NCBI GenBank assembly: GCA_000169355.1
Contig: AAXX01000003.1
Span: 167,325 to 231,324 of the forward strand
Direction of reading: 5' to 3'
Source of the DNA: Flavobacteria bacterium BAL38
GTDB lineage: Bacteria > Bacteroidota > Bacteroidia > Flavobacteriales > Flavobacteriaceae
Length of the DNA: 64,000 bases
Position 1 is the first letter of the stretch. Every line of letters begins with the position of its first letter. Positions 28,424-37,058 of this stretch are shown here, in pieces. Both the position numbers and the translations under genes were made by a program. The notes under the pieces were generated by a model. It saw only the letters and a program-made list of their open reading frames with translations, made no database searches and was not told the origin of the DNA.

Positions 28424-29086
28424 ATGAGTTTTAACAAGTTTGAACTTTTAGAATATTTGGAAGGATTTATTACTGAAAACCGAAAAGAAGGCTTTCTTCG
28501 GGTTTTAAAAAATCGTACCAAACATTTTACAATTGCAATGGAAGATGTGTTTCAATTGCACAATACTAGTGCTGTAATGCGTAGTTGCGAAGTTTTTGGA
28601 ATTCAGGAATTAAATGTAGTGGAGCAGAAATTTGGTAAAAGCATTGACAAAGAAATTGCAATGGGAGCCGAAAAATGGGTAGATATCAATCGTTTTTCTT
28701 CTATTCAGGATTGTATTACTAATTTAAAGCAAAAAGGATATCAAATTATAGCCACAACACCACATAATGATTCTTGCTTATTGCATGAGTTTGATATAAC
28801 ACAACCGTCAGCATTATTTTTTGGAACGGAGCGTGATGGTTTGTCGGAGGAAGTAATGCAACAAGCGGATGGGTTTTTGAAAATTCCAATGGTAGGTTAT
28901 ACAGAAAGTTTGAATATTTCTGTTTCTGCAGCTATTATCATTCAGGATATAACAAATCGTTTGCGTCAATCTGATATTTATTGGAAATTAACAGAAGATG
29001 AAGTATTAGAAAAACGATTAGATTGGACTCGTAAAACAATAAAAGATATTGATTTTATTGAACAAAAGTTTCATGAAAGAAGTTAA
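28424..29086 (+). CDS. trmH: TrmH-type tRNA/rRNA 2'-O-ribose methyltransferase (SpoU family)
   Basis: 220 aa. SPOUT-knot motifs are N-T-S-A-V-M-R-S-C-E-V-F-G (motif 1 with catalytic Arg), F-F-G-T-E-R-D-G-L-S (motif 2) and I-P-M-V-G-Y-T-E-S-L-N-I-S-V-S-A-A (motif 3). Size and the short basic extensions fit tRNA Gm18 methyltransferase TrmH; an rRNA target cannot be excluded. The last 4 bp overlap the convergent antiporter gene. Confidence 0.9.
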   Translation: MSFNKFELLEYLEGFITENRKEGFLRVLKNRTKHFTIAMEDVFQLHNTSAVMRSCEVFGIQELNVVEQKFGKSIDKEIAMGAEKWVDINRFSSIQDCITNLKQKGYQIIATTPHNDSCLLHEFDITQPSALFFGTERDGLSEEVMQQADGFLKIPMVGYTESLNISVSAAIIIQDITNRLRQSDIYWKLTEDEVLEKRLDWTRKTIKDIDFIEQKFHERS

Positions 29087-30288
29087 TCTTCTTCATTTTC
29101 AGGAGTTGCAATTTCCTCTTCAATTCCCTTCTTTTTTTTCGTGTTTGACATTAGTCCTATCATCATAACTAAAGCTGTTATAATAATTACTTGAATAATT
29201 AACGATTTGTTAGCTAATGCTTCTTTTTGACTTATTGGAATAGTTAAAAACAATAAAATGGTGATTAATCCTCTAGGCGCAATAAACACTAATGGATTAA
29301 TTGGGATTTTAAATAATTTTAAAAATATAAATCGAATTGAAAGGATAGCCGCAACGATTAGTAAGGCCCAAACAATTGTTTTTGAATTTAGTAATTCTGA
29401 TGTTTCTAGTAAATAACCAAACAATAAAAAGAATAAAGAGCGAATTAGAAAAACAATTTCGTAAGTAAGACCTTTAAATCTTTTTACTTCTTTATTTAAA
29501 ATTGCAGGTTGTAATCTTTCTATGAATTTATAGCGTTTTAATTCATCTAAATTCCCTAAAAACAATCCAAATAATAAAATAAAAATTAACGCAGGTAAGT
29601 GGTATACTTTTGATATTTCATATATTAAAACTACCATTAATATAATGGGAGCAAATTTAATATGGTGCTTAATTTTACTTAATAAAAAGGCTAGACCAAT
29701 GGTTGCAATAAATGTAATTACTAAAATTACTAAAATCTGAAGAAATAAATTGACAAATCTTTCAGTGTTTATAACGGCATTTAAAGTAACAAAATTAAAA
29801 AAGATAACGCCAAATATATCAGACATGCTACTTTCGTAGGTTACAAACTCTTTATTTTTAGAAGTTAAATTATGAACGCTAGGAATTGCAATAGCACTAC
29901 TTATAATTGCAAAAGGAATAGCATTTGACAATGCCATTTTATATGTTGTATTCGCATCTCCGTAGTAATAAAAAGCATATGCTAATCCAAAACTAAAAAT
30001 TAAAATAGGTAAAAAGGCTATTAAAGAAGTTTTACCTACAAATGCTAATTTACTTTTATTTAATTCAAGTTCTAAAGAACCTTCAAGTACAATTAATATT
30101 AAACCAATTGTTCCTAAAACAGGTAAAATAGGAGTAAGATCGGGAATAGTTATATGAACAAAACTTAATAATTGTTTTACAGAGAATCCTAATATTAAAA
30201 GTAGTATTACAGAAGGAATCTTTGTCTTTGATGAACTAAAATCAAAGGCATAAGCAAGAAGTAATAATATACAAAGTGTTATAATCAA
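29083..30288 (-). CDS. Monovalent cation/proton antiporter
   Basis: 401 aa, ten or more membrane segments, with the antiporter pattern K-T-K-I-P-S-V-I-L-L-L-I-L-G near the N-terminus and Y-E-S-S-M-S-D-I-F-G-V in the ion-binding region. It ends in a short acidic cytoplasmic tail (E-E-E-I-A-T-P-E-N-E-E-D). The start codon is TTG: an in-frame TAA lies three codons upstream and no ATG precedes the first membrane segment. Sodium/proton exchange is likely; ion specificity is inferred. Confidence 0.85.
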   Translation of the reverse strand: MIITLCILLLLAYAFDFSSSKTKIPSVILLLILGFSVKQLLSFVHITIPDLTPILPVLGTIGLILIVLEGSLELELNKSKLAFVGKTSLIAFLPILIFSFGLAYAFYYYGDANTTYKMALSNAIPFAIISSAIAIPSVHNLTSKNKEFVTYESSMSDIFGVIFFNFVTLNAVINTERFVNLFLQILVILVITFIATIGLAFLLSKIKHHIKFAPIILMVVLIYEISKVYHLPALIFILLFGLFLGNLDELKRYKFIERLQPAILNKEVKRFKGLTYEIVFLIRSLFFLLFGYLLETSELLNSKTIVWALLIVAAILSIRFIFLKLFKIPINPLVFIAPRGLITILLFLTIPISQKEALANKSLIIQVIIITALVMMIGLMSNTKKKKGIEEEIATPENEED

Positions 30289-30407
30289 AACAAATTAGTT
30301 TTAAATCAATTAAAGGGAATGCGCCTTAAAATCTTGCATCAAATATAAACTAAAATCTCTTATGAAAATTATTTGAGTTGTAAGAATTTATAATAAAAAA
30401 ACAACAA

Positions 30408-31181
30408 TTATCTGTTCTTTTTTAAGATTTTATACTCTTCATAACAAGCACTAATGGCATCCATGATTTGCAAGTCGTTAGCAGTTTGAATAAAATACTC
30501 AGAATAATTGCAATTTTGAAGTATAATAGGAATATCATCTTTATTAATTTCTAATAAAGCAGCAAGTGTTTCTCGATCAAATTTTGTGGCTAAAAGATTT
30601 CTAACGGTATCATCTTTCTTCATTTCTTTTAGCTTTTTCATTTCTTTTGGTCTTTTTCCAAAAATATTGTAAAGAAAATCAGAAGGATTTGATATTGAAC
30701 CTAAAAGTTTTGCAATAGCTCCTGGTTTGCTGGTGCCGCCCTCATAGCCTGCATTAAGACCTGAAATACTATATCGGTAGGAATCATCAGCAACCGGAAT
30801 TAATCGAGTATCAACTTCAACATAACCTGTTAGGTTATATTTAGCAACAACTACTTCGTCTAATACATAGGCTTTTTCGCTCAAATAAATTTTGGTAGGA
30901 TTGTTCTTAATCCAGTCATTAGTTACTTTTACTTTAACCGTTTCGTAACTTAAATAACTAAATAATAAAGTGTCGTTTACTTTAGCTTCAATTTCAAATG
31001 TTCCGCTTGGGCTACTTACTGTTCCTTTTACGCGAGTTGTATTAATAACGTGAACATTTCCCATAGGAAGTTTGGTTTCATTATGTATAACGGTTCCTTT
31101 TAAATTCGTCACAAGCGAATCTGTTTGTGAAAAACATAAATTTGAAATTAGTACAAAAAGAAAAACTACAAAATATCTCAT
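30408..31181 (-). CDS. Exported protein with carboxypeptidase-like regulatory domain
   Basis: 257 aa, signal peptide ending C-F-S-Q. Residues about 25-100 form a CarboxypepD_reg-like domain (G-T-V-I-H-N-E-T-K-L-P-M-G-N-V-H-V and T-L-L-F-S-Y-L-S-Y), ending in L-D-E-V-V-V as in TonB receptors, but no receptor follows. The remaining 150 residues are helical and lysine-rich (K-E-M-K-K-L-K-E-M-K-K). It looks like a stand-alone member of a family frequent in Flavobacteriaceae; role unknown. Confidence 0.8.
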   Translation of the reverse strand: MRYFVVFLFVLISNLCFSQTDSLVTNLKGTVIHNETKLPMGNVHVINTTRVKGTVSSPSGTFEIEAKVNDTLLFSYLSYETVKVKVTNDWIKNNPTKIYLSEKAYVLDEVVVAKYNLTGYVEVDTRLIPVADDSYRYSISGLNAGYEGGTSKPGAIAKLLGSISNPSDFLYNIFGKRPKEMKKLKEMKKDDTVRNLLATKFDRETLAALLEINKDDIPIILQNCNYSEYFIQTANDLQIMDAISACYEEYKILKKNR

Positions 31182-31267
31182 CCTTTAATTTAATGATTCA
31201 AAAATACGAATCAAAAGGTGATATTTTGTAGTTTTTTATAAATTTATAAGAAAATTAACGAAAAACG

Positions 31268-33196
31268 TTAACTTCTTCTTGGTCTTCTTGGTCTTGCAGT
31301 ATCTCCAGCGCTTTCAGCACGTCTTGGTGCTCTATCTGAAGATCCAGTTGAAGATTCTCTTCTAGGAGCAGAACTACTTCTTTCTCCTCTGAATCCACCA
31401 CTATCTCTTCCGCCTTCTCTTCTTGGAGCAGAACCACTTCTTTCTCCTCTGAATCCACCACTATCTCTTCCGCCTTCTCTTCTTGGACTAGATCCGCTTC
31501 TTTCACGATTAAATCCGCCTTCGCGTCTTCCACCGCCAAATCCACCACCTGAGCTTCTTCCGTTATGATCACGTCTTCCGCCACCATCGTTTTTAGAAAT
31601 TTCAACGTTAATTCTACGACCATTCATGTCATAGCCGTTTAACACTTCCATTACTTTTTCAGTGTGTTCGCCATCAGTATTAAAGAAAGAGAAACCTTCT
31701 TTTACATCAACTTTAAATACGTCATCTCTACCTAAATCTAATGTTTCTTTGATAAAATCTTTCAATTGCATCCAATCGAAATCATCTCTTGCTCCAATGT
31801 TAATGAAATAACGAACAGGATCACCCGCTCTAATTTCTCTTGGTTCAGAACTTCTTTCTCTATCATTTCCTCTTTCACCTGATAAATCACGTTTCGATTT
31901 GTAATAGTTGATGAATCTATTGAATTCAACAGAAACCATTTTCTTAATTAACTCTTCTTTAGATAAACCATCTAAAACTTCATTAATAGCAGGTAAGTAG
32001 TTGTCAATTTCGTGATCTACTTCTGTATCTTTAATTTTAGTAGCTAAGTGCAACAATTGAATTTCGCAAATTTCAATTCCAGAAGGAATGGTTTTTTCTT
32101 GGAATTTTTGTTGGATGATTCTTTCAATTGAAGAAATTTTACGCAATTCACTTTTTGTAATGATTACGATAGAAGTTCCTAATTTTCCAGCTCTACCAGT
32201 TCTTCCTGAACGGTGATTGTACGTTTCAATTTCGTCAGGTAATTGGTAATTTACTACGTGAGTAATATTATCAACATCAATTCCACGAGCTGCAACATCG
32301 GTTGCAACTAACATTTGAATTTGACGACCTCTAAACGATTTCATTACCCCATCACGTTGTGCTTGCGATAAATCTCCATGTAAAGCCGCTGCGTTGTAAC
32401 CATCTTCGATAAGTTTTTCAGCAACTGCTTGAGTGTCTCTTTTCGTTCTACAAAATACAACCGAGAAAATATCTGGGTTTGCATCTGCTAAACGTTTTAA
32501 AGCTTCGTAACGATCACGAGCATTTACGCAGTAATATTCGTGAGATACGGTAGCCGAACCTGAATTTTTGCTTCCTACTGTAATTTCTACAGGAGAAGAC
32601 ATAAATTGTTTTGCAATACGCGCTACTTCAGCAGGCATTGTTGCAGAGAATAACCAAGTGTTTTTCTCGTCTGGTGTGTCCGATAAAATGGAACAAATGT
32701 CTTCGTAGAATCCCATGTTTAACATCTCATCTGCTTCATCTAAGATACAAAAATCGATGTTTTTAATGTTTACAAGACCTCTGTTTATCATGTCTTGCAT
32801 TCTACCTGGTGTTGCCACAATAATTTGTGCACCACGTTTAACTTCTCTAGCTTGTTCTGTAATGCTTGCACCACCATAAACAGCCACTGTATGTAACCCC
32901 TTTATGTACTTTGAGTATAATTTAATCTCGTTGGTGATTTGTAAGCATAATTCACGTGTTGGCGATAAAATTAAAGCTTGAGTATTTCTATTCTCAGCAT
33001 CAATTTTTTGAATTAGCGGAAAACCAAAAGCTGCGGTTTTTCCTGTACCTGTTTGCGCTAGGGCAACTAAATCTGTGTTTTGTTCCAATAGTACTGGAAT
33101 CGCTTTTTCTTGTACTTCTGACGGATTCTCAAATCCTAGATCTTTGATCGCCAGCAGTAGCGACTCATTCAATCCTAATTGTTCAAATTTATTCAT
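31268..33196 (-). CDS. DEAD-box RNA helicase with DbpA-like RNA-binding domain and RG-rich tail
   Basis: 642 aa, ATP-dependent RNA unwinding, probably in ribosome assembly or cold adaptation. Motifs: F-x-x-P-S-E-V-Q (Q motif), A-Q-T-G-T-G-K-T, P-T-R-E-L, D-E-A-D-E-M-L, S-A-T, H-R-S-G-R-T-G-R. Residues about 465-545 form a DbpA-like RNA-binding domain. The last 95 residues are a low-complexity R/G/S tail containing a 20-residue tandem repeat. Close to DeaD/CsdA of other bacteria. Single gene with its own promoter. Confidence 0.95.
   Translation of the reverse strand: MNKFEQLGLNESLLLAIKDLGFENPSEVQEKAIPVLLEQNTDLVALAQTGTGKTAAFGFPLIQKIDAENRNTQALILSPTRELCLQITNEIKLYSKYIKGLHTVAVYGGASITEQAREVKRGAQIIVATPGRMQDMINRGLVNIKNIDFCILDEADEMLNMGFYEDICSILSDTPDEKNTWLFSATMPAEVARIAKQFMSSPVEITVGSKNSGSATVSHEYYCVNARDRYEALKRLADANPDIFSVVFCRTKRDTQAVAEKLIEDGYNAAALHGDLSQAQRDGVMKSFRGRQIQMLVATDVAARGIDVDNITHVVNYQLPDEIETYNHRSGRTGRAGKLGTSIVIITKSELRKISSIERIIQQKFQEKTIPSGIEICEIQLLHLATKIKDTEVDHEIDNYLPAINEVLDGLSKEELIKKMVSVEFNRFINYYKSKRDLSGERGNDRERSSEPREIRAGDPVRYFINIGARDDFDWMQLKDFIKETLDLGRDDVFKVDVKEGFSFFNTDGEHTEKVMEVLNGYDMNGRRINVEISKNDGGGRRDHNGRSSGGGFGGGRREGGFNRERSGSSPRREGGRDSGGFRGERSGSAPRREGGRDSGGFRGERSSSAPRRESSTGSSDRAPRRAESAGDTARPRRPRRS
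31361..31500 (-). repeat. 60-bp tandem repeat inside the helicase tail
   Basis: Positions 31381-31440 and 31441-31500 are near-identical 60-nt units, preceded by a partial unit at 31361-31380. They encode R-R-E-G-G-R-D-S-G-G-F-R-G-E-R-S-G-S-A-P-type repeats. Length variation would stay in frame. Confidence 0.9.
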
Positions 33197-33216
33197 AAAA
33201 TATTTTAAATTGGGTG

Positions 33217-33224
33217 CAAAGGTA
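33217..33224 (-). promoter_or_regulatory. Helicase promoter -7 box
   Basis: TACCTTTG extended by CACCC on the minus strand, 20 nt upstream of the helicase ATG. Confidence 0.65.
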
Positions 33225-33353
33225 CGGTTTATAAATCACATAAGCTAATTTGTTAGCGTCTGATTTTCAATAATTTAAAATAAATGAAGTAAGTATTGTT
33301 TTATAAAAAAGTAAAACAGATGTGTTTTGTTTAAATTTTGTTTAAAAATTCGA

Positions 33354-33905
33354 TTAATTTTTGAACTGCAATTCCTCTGTGGCTAATTGTTGCTTTTCTT
33401 GCATACTTAGTTCTGCAAAGGTTTTATTATAGTTTTCTGCAACAAAAATAGGGTCATAACCAAAGCCATTTGTGCCTATTTTTTCAGTAATAATTGTTCC
33501 GTTTACTATTCCAGTAAATAATTCTTGTTTATTTTCTAAATTTAAAGCAATAACAGTCTTAAAGTTGGCTTTTCTATTACTTTTATCTTTTAATTCTACT
33601 AAAAGTTTATCCATATTGTCGTTTGCATCTTTTTGTTCGCCTGCATATCGAGCCGAATAAACGCCAGGGGCTCCATGTAAAGCTTCAACTTCTAAACCCG
33701 TATCATCAGCAAAACAATTTAGTCCAAATTTTTCTTTAACATAATTTGCTTTAAGAATAGCATTTCCTTCAATAGTTGTTGCAGTTTCAGGAATATCTTC
33801 TGTGCATCCAATATCTTCTAAACTTAGAATTTGAATTGAATTTGGAATTAAAGCCTGAATTTCCTGAATTTTATTTTTGTTGTTGGATGCGAATACGAGT
33901 TTCAT
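33354..33905 (-). CDS. rdgB: XTP/dITP pyrophosphatase (RdgB/HAM1)
   Basis: Hydrolyses non-canonical purine nucleoside triphosphates. 183 aa from the ATG at 33905. The frame is open 43 codons further, but that segment corresponds to a structured non-coding region with its own promoter. Motifs: [12 protein letters not shown] at the N-terminus, [25 protein letters not shown], and N-G-F-G-Y-D-P-I-F. Confidence 0.96.
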   Translation of the reverse strand: MKLVFASNNKNKIQEIQALIPNSIQILSLEDIGCTEDIPETATTIEGNAILKANYVKEKFGLNCFADDTGLEVEALHGAPGVYSARYAGEQKDANDNMDKLLVELKDKSNRKANFKTVIALNLENKQELFTGIVNGTIITEKIGTNGFGYDPIFVAENYNKTFAELSMQEKQQLATEELQFKN

Positions 33906-33926
33906 AATGGATAAAATAGGATAAAA

Positions 33927-33934
33927 CAAATATA
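33927..33934 (-). promoter_or_regulatory. rdgB promoter
   Basis: TATATTTG on the minus strand, 21 nt upstream of the ATG, with TTG at 33955-33953 beginning 21 nt before the box. The TTG overlaps the end of the putative small RNA terminator, so rdgB does not need read-through. Confidence 0.7.
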
Positions 33935-33953
33935 AGAAACGTCTATAAAGTAC

Positions 33954-34014
33954 AAAAGCCGATCTGGAGCGATCGACTTTCATGGTGAACGTGTAACCAC
34001 ATTTCTGTGTCGTT
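33954..34014 (-). ncRNA. Candidate small RNA with own promoter and terminator
   Basis: Minus-strand unit of about 60 nt. A strong promoter lies just upstream (34020-34027 with TTG at 34049-34047). The RNA opens with GAACG pairing with CGTTC (34015-34011 with 33991-33987) around an inner CACA-GAAA-TGTG tetraloop hairpin. It ends in hairpin GTCGATC-GCTCCA-GATCGGC (33977-33958) followed by TTTT. Base composition is visibly more GC-rich than the flanks. The frame here is open in continuity with rdgB but has no usable start codon. Family unknown. Confidence 0.6.
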
Positions 34015-34019
34015 CGGTG

Positions 34020-34027
34020 CAAATGTA
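34020..34027 (-). promoter_or_regulatory. Promoter of the candidate small RNA
   Basis: TACATTTG extended by CACC, with TTG beginning 22 nt upstream. This is the same spacing as in the rplS promoter. Confidence 0.7.
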
Positions 34028-34119
34028 ATTCCATTTATTAAATAAACAAGGAGAATTAAGTTTTTTTTTATCTTAAATTTTTCATACCAAATAAATTATA
34101 ATAAAAACTTTTTTCTTTA

Positions 34120-34127
34120 TACTTTTG
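34120..34127 (+). promoter_or_regulatory. -7 box of the alpha-oxoamine synthase gene
   Basis: TACTTTTG extended by CA, 25 nt upstream of the ATG at 34153. Confidence 0.65.
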
Positions 34128-34152
34128 CATCGTTTTAAACACCTATTATATC

Positions 34153-35409
34153 ATGGTAAAAGATTTATTCGAAAGAATTCAAAACAATAAAGGTCCATTA
34201 GGAAAATGGGCTTCACAAGCAGAAGGTTATTTTGTGTTCCCTAAATTAGAAGGAGAATTAGGACCAAGAATGCAATTTCAAGGTAAAAATATTTTAAACT
34301 GGAGTTTAAATGATTATTTAGGATTAGCTAATCATCCAGAAGTTAGAAAAGCAGATACTGAAGCAGCAATGCAATATGGAGCTGCTTACCCAATGGGAGC
34401 TCGTATGATGAGTGGTCATACTAATTATCACGAACAATTAGAAAATGAATTAGCAGCTTTCGTTATGAAAGAATCAGCTTATTTATTAAACTTCGGTTAT
34501 CAAGGAATTATGTCAACAATTGACGCTTTGGTAACGAGAAATGATGTAATTGTTTATGATGTTGATGCTCATGCTTGTATTATTGATGGAGTGCGTTTGC
34601 ATAGTGGAAAGCGTTTTACTTACAAGCACAACGACATCGAAAGCATGGAGAAAAACTTACAACGTGCAACAAAATTGGCTACTGAAACAGGTGGCGGAAT
34701 TTTATTCATTACAGAAGGTGTTTTTGGAATGCGTGGTCAACAAGGAAAGTTGAAAGAAGTTGTAGAAATGAAAAAGAAATACAATTTCCGTCTTTTGGTT
34801 GATGATGCTCATGGTTTTGGAACCCTAGGAAAAACAGGAGCTGGAGCAGGTGAGGAGCAAGGTTGTCAAGATGGAATTGATGTTTATTTTTCAACTTTTG
34901 CTAAATCAATGGCAAATATTGGTGCCTTCGTTGCGGCTGATAAAGATATTATCGATTATTTAAAATATAACTTACGTTCGCAAATGTTTGCTAAAGCGTT
35001 ACCAATGATTCAAACAATTGGTTCATTAAAACGTTTAGAGTTATTACGTAATTCATCTGAAATCAAAGATAAATTATGGGTTAACGTAAATGCGTTACAA
35101 AGTGGATTAAAAGAAAAAGGATTTAATATTGGTGATACAAACACTTGTATTACTCCGGTTTACTTAGAAGGTTCTATTCCTGAAGCCATGATTATGGTGA
35201 ACGATTTACGTGAAAACTACGGAATTTTCCTTTCAATTGTAGTATATCCAGTAATTCCAAAAGGTATTATCTTATTAAGAATGATTCCTACTGCATCACA
35301 CACAATAGAGGACATTAATGAAACTTTAACGGCTTTTGAAGCAATTAGAGAAAAATTAGTTAATGGAACATATGCAAAAATTGCTGAAGCAAGTGTGCAA
35401 AACGTTTAA
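34153..35409 (+). CDS. PLP-dependent alpha-oxoamine synthase (serine palmitoyltransferase or cysteate acyltransferase type)
   Basis: 418 aa. Fold-type I enzyme that joins an acyl thioester to an amino acid with loss of CO2. N-W-S-L-N-D-Y-L-G-L-A-N-H-P-E, D-A-H-A-C-I-I-D-G, D-D-A-H-G-F-G-T-L-G and the PLP lysine in F-S-T-F-A-K-S-M-A-N-I-G-A-F. The 30-residue N-terminal extension and the K-S-M-A-N-I-G context fit the lipid-base-forming members better than Kbl or BioF. In Flavobacterium a relative makes capnine from cysteate for sulfonolipids; sphinganine synthesis is the other option. Convergent with a GNAT-like gene before the island insertion. Confidence 0.8.
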   Translation: MVKDLFERIQNNKGPLGKWASQAEGYFVFPKLEGELGPRMQFQGKNILNWSLNDYLGLANHPEVRKADTEAAMQYGAAYPMGARMMSGHTNYHEQLENELAAFVMKESAYLLNFGYQGIMSTIDALVTRNDVIVYDVDAHACIIDGVRLHSGKRFTYKHNDIESMEKNLQRATKLATETGGGILFITEGVFGMRGQQGKLKEVVEMKKKYNFRLLVDDAHGFGTLGKTGAGAGEEQGCQDGIDVYFSTFAKSMANIGAFVAADKDIIDYLKYNLRSQMFAKALPMIQTIGSLKRLELLRNSSEIKDKLWVNVNALQSGLKEKGFNIGDTNTCITPVYLEGSIPEAMIMVNDLRENYGIFLSIVVYPVIPKGIILLRMIPTASHTIEDINETLTAFEAIREKLVNGTYAKIAEASVQNV

Positions 35410-35430
35410 TTGTAGAATGTTATTTTAATA

Positions 35431-35463
35431 AAAAAGAAACCACTTTATATGTGGTTTCTTTTT
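35431..35463. terminator. Bidirectional terminator in the left repeat
   Basis: 13-bp stem AAAAAGAAACCAC / GTGGTTTCTTTTT with a 7-nt loop, downstream of the alpha-oxoamine synthase gene. Confidence 0.9.
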
Positions 35464-35775
35464 TTATATAGCTATGGAATACGTTTTTCTTTTTTTATGA
35501 ATTTTAGGATCAAAATTTTTCCAGAGATTATGAATAGCGTGATTTTCTTCTAATTCGGCTGTTCTTATGCATGTTTTTATCCCTTTTTTTGTAAAAACAT
35601 TGTAGTATCCTTCAAAAAGTATTGCCGTCAATCCTCTACTTTGGTATTCAGGAGTTACCCCAATTAAATAAAACACAACATCTTTAGAATGTTTTTTCGC
35701 TTGTAGTAAATGCCAAAATTCAAATGGGAATAATTTTCCTTTTGCTTTTTGTAGCGCTTCGGCAAAACTTGGCAT
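35464..35775 (-). pseudogene. 3' fragment of the GNAT-like gene
   Basis: 103 codons identical to the C-terminus of the intact gene at 52550-53668 except for one residue (Glu instead of Gly in P-F-E-F-W-H). The ATG at its start is an internal Met of the full protein, and upstream sequence is unrelated. Not expected to be functional: it lacks most of the first GNAT fold. Seven of eight substitutions are silent. Confidence 0.9.
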
Positions 35776-35823
35776 TATAAATTAATTAAAAAATAACAGA
35801 ATTAGAATATTTTTAAATTTTAT

Positions 35824-37047
35824 TTAAAACCCTATTTGAAAAAGTAATTGTCCTAAAGTTGTATTCTCAGCTTTTGCATAATCTATATTGGTAAATGAAG
35901 CTTGAAGTTTTAAGTTGTTGTTTTTGAAATATTTTGTTAATCCCAAGGTATAACTATTAAAATCTGTTAAAATTGAATTTGGATTTAACTCAAATTCTGG
36001 TTTAGCGGTTTCGTATCTAACATCAAAACTCACCCCTTTTTTTGTTACATAACCTGCTTGAAAATTATAACTATTTCCAAGTACTAGATATTCGCTAATT
36101 TCTTGTGGCACAAGTATTTGAGTTGCATTGGCGTCAACAAACACTAAATCTAATCCACTTGCAGTAGCATTAGCATATTCTCCCAATAAAGAAAAACCTT
36201 TGTATTTTAATAAAAAATCAATATTGACTTTTGAATAATCTGGAAGATTGTTTTTCCCATTTGCACCATACAATAAAAAATCCCCGTGTCCTTCTCCTAT
36301 AGCATTTGATACACCTGTGTTTTTACTAACTGCTCCACCAATTACAAATTTTAAAGTTTTTTCATGAGCTAAATCAGCACTAAAAACATCATTACCTTCA
36401 GTAAAATAGCCTAAAGGAAAAATATCTAATCTACCACCAATTTTTACACCTCCTAAATCAGTATCAGTTGAGGATGCTCCAAAAGAGTTTCTACCATCGC
36501 CCGAAGTTACTGCAAGCATTGGTGCTATTGCAAATGTGTTTGTAAGTTTAAATTTAGTTTCTATAAATAAACCAAATTCACGACCAGTTTTGCTTAAAGT
36601 TTTACTTAATAAGCTGCGATCTGTAAATTGTAATTTATCTTCGCGATAGGTCATTTCACGATTGTTTACAAAAGTTTGTTTTTGGCCACCTGTAATGGTT
36701 ATATTTTTATAAGGATGGTATGCAATCCAAGCATCTAATAAAGGATCTGCTGTACTAAAATCTGTTTGAACAAGAAAACTAACTTTTTCTTTAACTGCTT
36801 TTCCGCTAACTATAAAAAAAGATCTTTGAACATTAAACTTGTTGATTGATTCTATTCCCTTAGTTTTTTCAACTGAAATATTTGGTTGAATAAAACCGTT
36901 AATTCCAAATTCATAAGCACCATTGTCAAATGAAAAATTAAAACCTTTATCATCAAATTTAAAACTTGATGAATTAGGACTATTATTTGTTTGAGCCGAT
37001 AAGTTTAGTGTACATACAAATAAAGATAAATATACTATTTTTTTCAT
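35824..37047 (-). CDS. OprP/OprO-like outer-membrane porin
   Basis: 407 aa with signal peptide (ending L-S-A-Q). Phosphate-selective-porin-type barrel: G-F-I-Q-P-N near the N-terminus, F-N-V-Q-R-S-F-F-I-V-S-G-K-A, T-D-F-S-T-A-D-P-L-L-D-A-W, G-Q-K-Q-T-F-V-N-N-R-E, and a C-terminal F (I-G-F). It resembles the porin at 38603-39907 along its length. Last gene of the run 43552 to 35824 and 11 bases after the M14 gene. Expected to pass anions; the substrate is inferred from neighbours. Confidence 0.88.
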   Translation of the reverse strand: MKKIVYLSLFVCTLNLSAQTNNSPNSSSFKFDDKGFNFSFDNGAYEFGINGFIQPNISVEKTKGIESINKFNVQRSFFIVSGKAVKEKVSFLVQTDFSTADPLLDAWIAYHPYKNITITGGQKQTFVNNREMTYREDKLQFTDRSLLSKTLSKTGREFGLFIETKFKLTNTFAIAPMLAVTSGDGRNSFGASSTDTDLGGVKIGGRLDIFPLGYFTEGNDVFSADLAHEKTLKFVIGGAVSKNTGVSNAIGEGHGDFLLYGANGKNNLPDYSKVNIDFLLKYKGFSLLGEYANATASGLDLVFVDANATQILVPQEISEYLVLGNSYNFQAGYVTKKGVSFDVRYETAKPEFELNPNSILTDFNSYTLGLTKYFKNNNLKLQASFTNIDYAKAENTTLGQLLFQIGF

Positions 37048-37058
37048 AATTTATTTTT

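Larger units (their letters stand above)
35415..35777. repeat. Left 363-bp direct repeat bounding the island
   Basis: Matches 52501-52863 at equal length with about 12 differences by hand alignment (around 97% identity). It contains the terminator and the last 103 codons of the GNAT-like gene. Identity ends at GGCATTA on the right; weaker similarity extends left to the stop codon of the preceding gene. Confidence 0.92.

Noticed and set aside
31255..31623. 122-aa acidic frame on the same strand as the helicase tail
   Set aside because: It is the alternate reading frame of the 60-bp tandem repeat and has no start context of its own.
33906..34030. tRNA or N-terminal extension of RdgB
   Set aside because: No acceptor stem or T-loop pattern; the frame lacks ATG/GTG in a sensible place, while promoter and terminator signals fit a separate small RNA.
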